A stretch of 64,000 bases of DNA, taken from assembly GCA_052326585.1 (NCBI GenBank), contig JBKQLU010000028.1, positions 26,160 to 90,159 on the forward strand. Reading direction: 5' to 3'. The notes beneath the pieces were generated by a model. The model saw only the letters and a list, made by a program, of their open reading frames with translations. It was not told where the DNA came from and made no database searches. The first letter of the stretch is position 1; every line of letters starts with the position of its first letter. Source of the stretch: JAPLJC01 sp052326585 (GTDB lineage: Bacteria; Desulfobacterota; Desulfobaccia; Desulfobaccales; 0-14-0-80-60-11). The position numbers were made by a program, and so were the translations under genes. Below, in pieces: positions 45,996 through 53,103 of the stretch.

Positions 45996-46852
45996 AACCA
46001 CGGCTCGTCAGCGGCCTGCTGCTGTCAGGGTTGATCCTCGCCCTGGTGAGCGGCTGTGTACAGCCCTCGGGCACCGGCACCGCGGCCTACCCGGTCACCC
46101 CCACCTATTATTACGTGGCGCCCACCATCACCTACCTGCGCTCCTGCCCCAGCTACGGCGACGAGTGCCCCATCGTGTCCCCGGTCTACAGCGGTGATCG
46201 GCTCCTGGTCCTGGACCGGAACGACCAGGGCTGGGCCCGGGTGCAATTGGACCGCAGCGGCGCAGTGGGCTGGATTTATGGCGACCTGATCACCCCCAGC
46301 CCGGTGCCCCCCGGCTATTACGTGGCCTGGTCCAGCGTCTATTTACGGGATTGCGCCGATTACAACTGCCGCGGCGTGGAATTGCTGCACCGGGGTGACC
46401 GGGCGGATAGGATTGACCAGGATTACCGCGGCTGGTGGCGCGTCAGGTCGCTCAAATCCGGGATCACCGGCTGGGTGCCCGCGGCCGCCATGGCCAGCAG
46501 CCCCGGACCGCCTTATTTCTACGTGGCGGTGAACGGCCTCGCCCTCCGGGCCGGGCCCAGCACCGGCAACCCCATCCTCACCACCATGAGCCTTAATTCG
46601 CGGGTGGAGATGTTGGGCGTGAACGCCGGCGGCTGGTCCCAGGTGCGGGATCTGAGGACCAACACCATCGGCTGGGCGGCCTCCCACTATCTGGAATCCT
46701 TCCCCGTGAGCTCCCCCAAGCCGGTCCCCAGGAAACGGCCTCCGGCCAAGAAGGAGGGCGAACCGGCGGCGGCGGAGCAGGCTCCGGCTCCGGCCCCGGC
46801 CCCGGCACCGGGCCCAGTTCCAGCTCCCGCTCCGGCCCCCAAGGCTATGTAA
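45992..46852 (+). CDS. SH3-domain lipoprotein
   Basis: 286 residues. The signal peptide ends in LVSGC, a lipobox. Three bacterial SH3-like (SH3b) units follow at about 40-105, 108-165 and 170-230: each has the Y.R.CP/LRAGPS...-type start and GW-containing end (GWARVQLDRSGAVGWIYG, GWWRVRSLKSGITGWVPA, GWSQVRDLRTNTIGWAAS). The tail is a Pro/Ala repeat. SH3b domains bind peptidoglycan or peptides. Coupled to the upstream gene. Confidence 0.85.
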   Translation: MKPRLVSGLLLSGLILALVSGCVQPSGTGTAAYPVTPTYYYVAPTITYLRSCPSYGDECPIVSPVYSGDRLLVLDRNDQGWARVQLDRSGAVGWIYGDLITPSPVPPGYYVAWSSVYLRDCADYNCRGVELLHRGDRADRIDQDYRGWWRVRSLKSGITGWVPAAAMASSPGPPYFYVAVNGLALRAGPSTGNPILTTMSLNSRVEMLGVNAGGWSQVRDLRTNTIGWAASHYLESFPVSSPKPVPRKRPPAKKEGEPAAAEQAPAPAPAPAPGPVPAPAPAPKAM

Positions 46853-46888
46853 GGGAAGCTATCAGCTAAAAGCAAAAGGCCGAAAAGA

Positions 46889-46927
46889 GAGGGACCCTGC
46901 GGCTAGAGCGGGGTCCCTCGGTTATTT
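46889..46927 (+). terminator. Intrinsic terminator after the SH3 lipoprotein gene
   Basis: GAGGGACCC, 13-base loop, GGGTCCCTC, then GGTTATTTT. Confidence 0.75.
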
Positions 46928-47034
46928 TGCTGGATAGAATTGAACGCGGCGTTTTTCAACTTCTAGATGTAATTCTAGATTTAAGCCGCATTCCTCCAGG
47001 GAATAGTGTGAAAATTCCTATCATCGCCGCTGAG

Positions 47035-47613
47035 TTATCCCTCATTTTTGGCCAGATGTAGCACCAGCTCCTTGATCTTTTCAAACTGGCCATCTTCTAT
47101 TAACCCGCAGGCCGCATATCTTATGATTCCGTTCCCGTCGATGACCAGGAAATTACTATCATTGTCCTGCATCTGGTAATCATTAAGCATGGTACCGGTC
47201 CAATCTCCGTAAATAGTCATCTTCTGTCTCATGGAGCCTTCTGTTAACTTAGTTCTCCAGATGGGCCTGGTCACGAATGACGCTTCGGAACAATTTATCA
47301 CCACTAATCTGAAGATATTTTCCTTAACAGCCTCCGGCTGGACATTGTACAGGCTCTTTAGATAATCCTTGAACACCCGGTTCTTCCTTACCACCTCCCG
47401 GGATTCATAGAAGAGGATTATCACCTTTCCTCTCAGCATATCCAGGGTGAGATTTTCATCTTCTCCGGATTCCACGGTAAAAGACGGGGCCGGCTGCCCG
47501 ATGGTTAAATAGGCTGCCGCAACATCGGGGAGCGCACCCCAGGCCGTCAAAAACCCCGCCAGAAAAAGGGTTCTCAGCCAAGCCTTTCTGGTCCGGATAT
47601 GGGGAGTTGCCAT
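47035..47613 (-). CDS. Exported thioredoxin-like (redoxin) protein without CxxC
   Basis: 192 residues from the ATG at 47613 (GGAG five bases upstream); the frame is open 26 codons further. Signal peptide to ...PDVAAA, then a redoxin fold beginning YLTIGQPAPSFTVES, with VIILFYES in the place where active thioredoxins have their CxxC, and FLVIDGNGIIRYAACG near the end. The active-site cysteines are missing, so it is not a normal disulfide oxidoreductase. Its role is unknown. It stands alone. Confidence 0.7.
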   Translation of the reverse strand: MATPHIRTRKAWLRTLFLAGFLTAWGALPDVAAAYLTIGQPAPSFTVESGEDENLTLDMLRGKVIILFYESREVVRKNRVFKDYLKSLYNVQPEAVKENIFRLVVINCSEASFVTRPIWRTKLTEGSMRQKMTIYGDWTGTMLNDYQMQDNDSNFLVIDGNGIIRYAACGLIEDGQFEKIKELVLHLAKNEG

Positions 47614-47955
47614 AGTCTCCATAAGTTCCGATTTCTGCCTGTAACGGTGAGGCTCTTGGTACCTTTTTGGGCAATTAATTCCTAAACTCAATCCTTTCCA
47701 GGAAATTAGTCTAAGGCTCGTATAAAGTCAAGGGCAGTGGGGCGGGAAAAATTGTGCTCTTGGAATCATTGCTGAACATTACGATATCTTGCCAGGAGCA
47801 CCATCTAGCGGTGCAGATGAAATTATACGGCCGCCTTGGCCCCGCAGTCTAGGAATGGCGCTGGAGACTATCATCCCGAGTTTATAAACCCAAAAGATCA
47901 CCTATTCTCGACGCGCCTTACGGTTAGGGTAAGCTCCAGAATTATGCCATAAATC

Positions 47956-48747
47956 TCAGAATCCGTATGGTTCGCTATCGCTGAACTGGAACATGAAAGG
48001 AGTTTCCGGCTCTTCGGTTGTGACGATTCTGGCCGGGACTAAAATATAAGAATTGCACAAGACAGCCAAACGGATCTCTTTGATGCGCAAGTCAGGCGCT
48101 GGCAACTTCTGCGCCAGGCTTCCCAGGGTCCCATAGACCTCCACCCATTGCCCATCCTCAAATTCATCCGGCCGGTCGTACTTCACCCTGAACCCCACCC
48201 CGACCGAATCAGCAAGACAGCAAACCACCGCGCTCCTGAGAATGACAAAGTACCCCGAACGATCCATTTGATTGGTGCGTTTGACGAACCCCCTGACTAC
48301 ATACCGCCTGGCCATCTTGTCTGGTTTAGGTTCTTCACAGAGTGAATAGAGTTCGCCAAGATTGATCTTTATGTACTCGAGGCCATTCATGGTCAGGCGA
48401 GATTTATTCTCAACCACACTTTCGGCTTGGGACCTTGAGTCAGCCGGGCTTTCCAAAGGAACCTGCGAGTAGGCTTTTTGGCTTACCGGTCTTCCTGAAT
48501 TCCCCCAAAAGATGATTCCCAGAAAGATAAGGAAAATGCAAATCCTGAAATAACTTGCCCGTTTGTTGGCCTTGAAGATGGCTAGCGTGCCTATCACCAT
48601 CAGCAGGGCCGCGGTAAAACCGGTCAGCCATTTAAACCTAGGATTCAGGTACCGCCCATAATCTCCGTAAACCACCAGCAGACCGGCATAGGCGCCGGTC
48701 GCCAACAGAATGAGCCCCTCTATAATCCCGGCGATCCTTCTCATCAT
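47956..48747 (-). CDS. TIGR03943 / DUF1980 membrane protein (YcgQ-type)
   Basis: 263 residues. Three membrane helices in the first 85 residues, then a soluble domain with RYVVRGFVKRTNQMDRSGYFVILRSAVVCCLADSVGVGF. The VVCCLAD motif is typical of the family. Its ATG overlaps the TGA stop of the permease gene, so the two are coupled. Bacterial pairs of these two genes are linked to metal handling; the exact substrate is not established. Confidence 0.85.
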   Translation of the reverse strand: MMRRIAGIIEGLILLATGAYAGLLVVYGDYGRYLNPRFKWLTGFTAALLMVIGTLAIFKANKRASYFRICIFLIFLGIIFWGNSGRPVSQKAYSQVPLESPADSRSQAESVVENKSRLTMNGLEYIKINLGELYSLCEEPKPDKMARRYVVRGFVKRTNQMDRSGYFVILRSAVVCCLADSVGVGFRVKYDRPDEFEDGQWVEVYGTLGSLAQKLPAPDLRIKEIRLAVLCNSYILVPARIVTTEEPETPFMFQFSDSEPYGF

Positions 48748-49721
48748 TATCTGGTCATCATCCCCAGGAGGAGCGATAAAATGTAAATAAGGATTATTGG
48801 CACTACGATGAGCAGCAGCGCTATGCGCTTGCGGAACACCGCCGCATACATGGTGACGAGTTTAAGGTCAACCATCGGCCCCAGGGCGACGAAAGAGAGC
48901 TGGGCCACCGCGGGAAAAGTGACAAAGGATGCCGCCACAAAGGCATCGGCCTGCGAGCAAATGGAGAGAAAAAAAGCCAGGAGCATCATCATGCCAATGG
49001 CCAGGTAGAGGTTGTCCTGAAAAAAAGCCAGCCACTCCTGGTGGAGCAAGGCCCTGAAAACACCGACCGCCAAAGCGCCTAGGATGAGATAGGTCCCCAT
49101 ATCTAAGAACTCCGAAGCTGTATGCTGGAACACCCGCATCAGTCTGGAGCCTTCGGGGACGGCACAACTGCAGCCACACCCATGGGCCGCCTCAAGATTA
49201 GCAGAAGGCATATGGTTGGCATTGGCCAGGTTACCATGGTTATGCCCGTGACCACAGAGGTCGGGCTCGGCTTCCATCCCGCGTAGCAAAAGAACCGGAT
49301 CGGTCCTGGCCAACGCCAGCCCGAGACAAGAGGCGCAGGCGGCGACTATGCCGATTCTTCCCAGAACCATCCCCATATGCCCGCGAAAAGCAATGTAAGT
49401 GGCGGCCAAGGTCAGCGGGTTGATAACCGGGGCAGAGAGCATGTAAGTCATCGCCACATGCGGCGGCAGGCCTTTTTTCAACAGCCGCCGCACGATGGAA
49501 ACGACCCCGCACTCACAGGTGGGGACTATCAGGCCCGCACTCAGCCCGAAAAGAAGCCCCAAGAAGAGGCCATTCGGCAAATAGTTTTCAATGAAATCGT
49601 CCGGCAGGTAAACCTCAAAAAGAGACGAAAGCAATGCTCCCAAAAGCAAAAAGGGAGAGGCCTCCAAGAATACCGCGGTCGCGGTAGAGGTGAAAAGTTG
49701 CAGTTCTGGGTGCATAGTCAT
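48747..49721 (-). CDS. DUF318-type permease with His/Cys-rich loop
   Basis: 324 residues with about eight membrane helices; partner of the DUF1980 protein. The conserved PTCECGVVSIVRRL segment follows the second helix, and SAPVINPLT is another family motif. Between the two halves a loop holds CGHGHNHGN and HGCGCSC, which could bind metal ions such as Zn or Cu. Related permeases are proposed to move metal or arsenic species. The start is supported by TTAAAAATG with few alternatives. Confidence 0.85.
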   Translation of the reverse strand: MTMHPELQLFTSTATAVFLEASPFLLLGALLSSLFEVYLPDDFIENYLPNGLFLGLLFGLSAGLIVPTCECGVVSIVRRLLKKGLPPHVAMTYMLSAPVINPLTLAATYIAFRGHMGMVLGRIGIVAACASCLGLALARTDPVLLLRGMEAEPDLCGHGHNHGNLANANHMPSANLEAAHGCGCSCAVPEGSRLMRVFQHTASEFLDMGTYLILGALAVGVFRALLHQEWLAFFQDNLYLAIGMMMLLAFFLSICSQADAFVAASFVTFPAVAQLSFVALGPMVDLKLVTMYAAVFRKRIALLLIVVPIILIYILSLLLGMMTR

Positions 49722-49934
49722 TTTTAAGCTGCGATTGTGGCGCGACCATTGACTCTAGGCGCTGATCGTCTGGCACTGCTGGGGAAGATCCAGAATCTAG
49801 TCCACATTCCCGCTTTTGGTCAGCATATTGAGAGAGCCATTGCGTGTCTGGCCGAACCAATGCTTCGGTCCACGCCTCCAGGCTCGAAGCATCATCCCGG
49901 CCCAGGGGTGGCTCTCCCCGCAAAGATATTGAGG
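49722..49934. other. Intergenic region, nothing recognised
   Basis: 213 bases upstream of the permease gene; the minus-strand promoter should be here. Open frames on both strands are short and lack family features. Confidence 0.35.
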
Positions 49935-50414
49935 TTAATGCGCGGCCTTGGGCAATTCCGGTTTAGCAAGTTCCACTGTGGTCTCGAGCTTCAGATCGGG
50001 GATGCTGAACTTGTAGATAGTCGGCCCGGCCAGGACGTAGAGAGCGTCAGCGCCGGCCCATAGCCCATGCGGCCCAATTATGGGAGCAGGGGCTGGCGGT
50101 GGGATCTCCTCTTTCCCCTTGGCATTGTCCCCTTGCGGTACAGGCTTAACCAGGTCCACGGTCTTAAGAAGCTTCAGGTCGGCGAGGCTGTATTGCATGA
50201 TTTTGCCGCCTGCCAGGACGTAAAGGTGCTGCTGAGTCCCACTAAGCCCTGATACCCCCATCATATGAAACATTTCATGGGGGAGAGGCATCCCCGGGGG
50301 CGGCTCGGCGAAGGCCAAGGTACCGGTCATAATCAGAGCCAGAGCCAGGACCAGCAGTATCTTGATAGGGTTCAGATCCAGGTGTTCCTTTCCTGATAAC
50401 TTCTTAATCTTCAT
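49935..50414 (-). CDS. Exported protein with two propeller-like repeats
   Basis: 159 residues from the ATG at 50414 (GGGGAGAGGAA upstream). A signal peptide ends ...GTLAFA. Two similar units follow: LYVLAGGKIMQYSLADLKLLKTVDL... and LYVLAGPTIYKFSIPDLKLETTVEL..., separated by a Pro/Lys-rich linker. Each looks like one or two blades of a beta-propeller, far fewer than a full ring. It may be a truncated or oligomerising propeller protein. Function unknown. Confidence 0.55.
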   Translation of the reverse strand: MKIKKLSGKEHLDLNPIKILLVLALALIMTGTLAFAEPPPGMPLPHEMFHMMGVSGLSGTQQHLYVLAGGKIMQYSLADLKLLKTVDLVKPVPQGDNAKGKEEIPPPAPAPIIGPHGLWAGADALYVLAGPTIYKFSIPDLKLETTVELAKPELPKAAH

Positions 50415-50788
50415 TTCCTCTCCCCTTGGACTGGAATTTTTAAGCCGGTTTTTTTGGCCTGGCCGATTGATTCCCCGGTCTCCTTTTCCCAAGCCACTCT
50501 ACTAAATGATATCATTAGACCGATTCTTCTCCACCAATCTTCAAAGTCAAGTTCATCTTTGCCAATTTTTTTAAGCAAATATTTTCGAGGGATTGCCGGC
50601 CGCGCCCCCCCTTTGCAATTGGCTGGGCTCTCCTTCCAGGGCGTTTTGGACGGGAGCGGCTATGGCTCTCCGGGGGTCCGGCACCCACGCGTAATCTTTT
50701 TGCCTCAGCTGAAGTATTTTCTTGACAGGGAATATACGTATATTTTATTATTGTATACAATGTATCACATTACCAACAGGAGGTCAAG
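50415..50788. other. Control region of the catabolic cluster
   Basis: 374 bases. The left part is GC-rich without features I can name. The last 70 bases turn sharply AT-rich and hold the promoter and two palindromes listed separately, then AACAGGAGGTCAAG as ribosome binding site for the first gene. Confidence 0.6.
50722..50761 (+). promoter_or_regulatory. Promoter with two perfect palindromes (GntR-type operator)
   Basis: TTGACA at 50722-50727 followed by an AT-rich -10 region near 50741-50750. AATATACGTATATT (50731-50744) is a perfect palindrome inside the spacer. ATTGTATACAAT (50750-50761) is a second perfect palindrome, over the expected start site. TTGTATACAA fits the operator type of FadR-subfamily GntR repressors, and such a regulator is encoded in this cluster at 56550. 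Repression at this promoter is the simple reading. Confidence 0.65.
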
Positions 50789-51646
50789 ATGTGCGACTGG
50801 TGTACTGAGCATGGCAAGGGCAAGAAATGGTACATGGCTGTCGAAAATTATGTGAGGAAATTCGATGATTTGGACGACTGGCTCAAGGACTGGAACAACA
50901 ATTACCGCAAGGTCCAGTCCAAGCTCTGGGGGCCAGTTTCGGCAGAGATGGACCAATTGAAATCTCGCCTGAGTCCCCGTCTGGAGAAGCTGGCAGACAA
51001 CGATTGGGAAGAAGGGTTTTCCAAGTATCATTCTTCCCAGGTCGTCACCCTGGATGAGGCCCAAGAGATGTGCGATGTGGCCGACGCCAAGGGTGGGTTT
51101 GTCAAACTGGCCTGCACCTGCCGGAAGTACAAACGGGGCGGGAAATATGCCGGGCCGGACAACAATCTTTGTCTAGGAATTTCGGCCTACGTCAATATGT
51201 ACCATGAGCACCCCGAGCGTATCTGGAAGGAACACAAAATCGAAACCGTATCCGCAGAGGAAGCCAAAGAGCACCTGGAGAAATGCTCCGATGAAGGGCT
51301 GTGCCACAATGCCTCTTACGTCGGCTCTCCGGGCTTCATGTCCAAGCTCTGCAATTGCGAGTATCCCGTCTGCGTCTGGCTGCAGTGGCGGCTCGACTGG
51401 GGGATCACCGGCATTCTGAAAAAGGGGCATTATTATGCCAGACTGGACCGGGATAGTTGCACCGGATGTAAAGAATGTCTGGATGCCTGCCAGTTCAATG
51501 CCATCAGTTGGTCTCCCACCTACGAGAAGGCCTTGCTGAAGGAAGACCTCTGCTTTGGCTGCGGCCAGTGTATGCGGGTGTGCCCGTCGGAATCGATCGA
51601 GATGCTGGAACGCGAAGAGAACCCCGTCTTGAAAGAGGAGTGGTAA
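50789..51646 (+). CDS. Fe-S protein: N-terminal cysteine-rich domain plus 2[4Fe-4S] ferredoxin
   Basis: 285 residues. Residues 105-200 hold extra cysteines in the pattern CTCR...LC...EGLCHN...LCNCEYPVC, a layout also found in other anaerobe ferredoxin proteins where it ends in CNCC. Residues 217-275 are a classical two-cluster ferredoxin: CTGCKECLDAC and CFGCGQCMRVCP. It should transfer electrons at low potential, probably to the next ferredoxin and to corrinoid reactivation or the substrate oxidation step. First gene of the cluster, one base before the next gene. Confidence 0.8.
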   Translation: MCDWCTEHGKGKKWYMAVENYVRKFDDLDDWLKDWNNNYRKVQSKLWGPVSAEMDQLKSRLSPRLEKLADNDWEEGFSKYHSSQVVTLDEAQEMCDVADAKGGFVKLACTCRKYKRGGKYAGPDNNLCLGISAYVNMYHEHPERIWKEHKIETVSAEEAKEHLEKCSDEGLCHNASYVGSPGFMSKLCNCEYPVCVWLQWRLDWGITGILKKGHYYARLDRDSCTGCKECLDACQFNAISWSPTYEKALLKEDLCFGCGQCMRVCPSESIEMLEREENPVLKEEW

Positions 51647-51647
51647 A

Positions 51648-51971
51648 ATGAGTTTCTCCCATATGGAAATTAAGACCTACGAAGCGATGGTTCCGAAGAT
51701 CACCTTCAATATGTCCGCCTGCCTGGGAGCCATGGATTGTGGAAAATGCCTGCAAATCTGCAGCCCTCATGTCATGCGGTGCTATACCCAGATCCCCGAA
51801 GGGAATACGCAAGTCTCCACGGAATGGATTCCCATCGCGACCTTTCCCTCGGTTTGTACCGCCTGTATGAAGTGTGTGGAGGTCTGCCCCAAGTCGGAAG
51901 AAGGGGCAATTTCCGTGAGTTTTGAGCGTGTGCGCCTGCCCAAGAAGATCTTCAAGAAGGCCAAACCATAG
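51648..51971 (+). CDS. Small ferredoxin-like protein
   Basis: 107 residues. The cysteine motifs are CLGAMDCGKCLQIC with an unusual insertion (C-x5-C-x2-C-x3-C) and CTACMKCVEVCP, so two [4Fe-4S] clusters are likely. Its ATG follows the previous stop by one base. Co-translated electron carrier of the cluster. Confidence 0.8.
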   Translation: MSFSHMEIKTYEAMVPKITFNMSACLGAMDCGKCLQICSPHVMRCYTQIPEGNTQVSTEWIPIATFPSVCTACMKCVEVCPKSEEGAISVSFERVRLPKKIFKKAKP

Positions 51972-51984
51972 GAGGACTGGCACC

Positions 51985-52335
51985 ATGATGCAAAAAAAAG
52001 ACTTTCTGGCACAGATTAAGGCCATTAATAAGAAGGTGGATATCGATACGGAATTCCCCGATTGGAAAAAATCTGTCCAATTCAAGGTAAAGGGAGAAAA
52101 TGGCGGATTTTCCTTCTATTTTACCGTGGACGGGAAAAAGGTATCCAAAGCTGCCTCAGGAGAATTGCCAAATCCGGACGTCGTCATCGAGGGAAGCCAG
52201 AAGGCGATTTCTGAGGTATTCGAAGGCAACCTGGCCATGATCGGAGCCTTCATTACCCAGGAACTCGATATCCGCGGGGCCGTGGGGGACGCGGTGGGCG
52301 CCAATGTTTTAATCCAGGCGGCTCGCGTATTTTAA
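51985..52335 (+). CDS. SCP2 (sterol carrier protein 2)-fold protein
   Basis: 116 residues from the ATG with GGAGGACTGGCACC upstream. The SCP2 pattern is present: VQFKVKGENGGFSFYFTVDGKKV, PDVVIEGS, and FEGNLAMIGAFITQELDIRG. SCP2 folds bind hydrophobic or acyl ligands in a tunnel. Here it may hold a substrate or intermediate for the methyltransferases or the Fe-S proteins. 13 bases after the ferredoxin stop, clearly one operon. Confidence 0.8.
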   Translation: MMQKKDFLAQIKAINKKVDIDTEFPDWKKSVQFKVKGENGGFSFYFTVDGKKVSKAASGELPNPDVVIEGSQKAISEVFEGNLAMIGAFITQELDIRGAVGDAVGANVLIQAARVF

Positions 52336-52360
52336 AACGCTAATTTTAAGTAAAGGCACA

Positions 52361-52464
52361 GCCCTGCCTCCGCTGGTGCGCTCCTCGGAGCCTCAGCTCA
52401 ATCCTGCGACGAGGGCGCACTGGGTCCAAATCTGGGGCGCCCTGCCTGAGATGAGAGGCAGGGC
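52361..52464. repeat. Three-part inverted repeat, mutually exclusive hairpins
   Basis: GCCCTGCCTC at 52361-52370 and GCCCTGCCT at 52439-52447 can each pair with AGGCAGGGC at 52456-52464. The inner pair forms a 9-bp hairpin with an 8-base loop; the outer pair would form a long one. There is no U-tract. It lies in the 217-base gap inside the operon and could control read-through or RNA processing. Confidence 0.4.
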
Positions 52465-52552
52465 GGGAAGGTATTGGCAATCTGGTGGAGCTTCAGAGCC
52501 ATTTTGTAGTTATCTCTGGGACCGAGATTTGTGATAATTGGGATGGAAAATA

Positions 52553-53071
52553 ATGCCTTTTGAGGAAAAGGACGGACTGCTGCTGGTTGTCCAAATCGAT
52601 CATCTCTCCGGAGAGGAGGTCGGGTGGGTTTTAGAGTCGGAAGCGCTGCCAGGCATTCATAGCCGGCAGCTCATCCCCACCCTGACCAAAAAGGGGCGGC
52701 CCAGCTACCTGCTCCTCCTCGACATCGATCCTGCTCAAGAAGAACGAGTAATTCAAACCTTATCCGGGCAAATGCCGCTTTTCGGCTATCATCGCCTGGC
52801 CACGCAGCATATCTTCCAGCGCGGGATCACGGGGCGAATCATGGTAAATCTGCGTACGCGTGACGGAAGATCATTGGAAGGGCCGGTCCGAAGTCGCGCC
52901 ACCAGGATTGGCAGGACTCCCCGGACATTTTTTGAAGCCGAGGATCTGCTGAATTTACAGCAGCGGGCCCAGAAGGAATTGGAGGTGAAGATCACCCTCT
53001 TGGAGTTAAAACAACGCCTGGAGAAAGCCTACGCGGCTGACGCCGGAGAACGGGTCGAAATCGAATTATAA
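52553..53071 (+). CDS. Stand-alone LarC C-terminal-like (DUF111) protein
   Basis: 172 residues from the ATG at 52553. The pattern VVQIDHLSGEEVGWVLE...LIPTLTKKGRPSYLLLLDI...FGYHR follows the LarC C-terminal domain (IDDMTGEEIGYALE...TPIYMKKGRP..LL..L...G.R). A second conserved part, IMVNLRTRDGRSL...FFEAEDL..LQQRA, also matches. LarC makes the nickel-pincer cofactor by inserting Ni; its C-terminal domain alone is only part of the enzyme. No larA, larB or LarC N-domain is nearby, so a changed, possibly metallochaperone-like role is inferred. Confidence 0.6.
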   Translation: MPFEEKDGLLLVVQIDHLSGEEVGWVLESEALPGIHSRQLIPTLTKKGRPSYLLLLDIDPAQEERVIQTLSGQMPLFGYHRLATQHIFQRGITGRIMVNLRTRDGRSLEGPVRSRATRIGRTPRTFFEAEDLLNLQQRAQKELEVKITLLELKQRLEKAYAADAGERVEIEL

Positions 53072-53103
53072 CTTCGTGGGAACCACCAGGAGGGAACTCT
53101 AAA

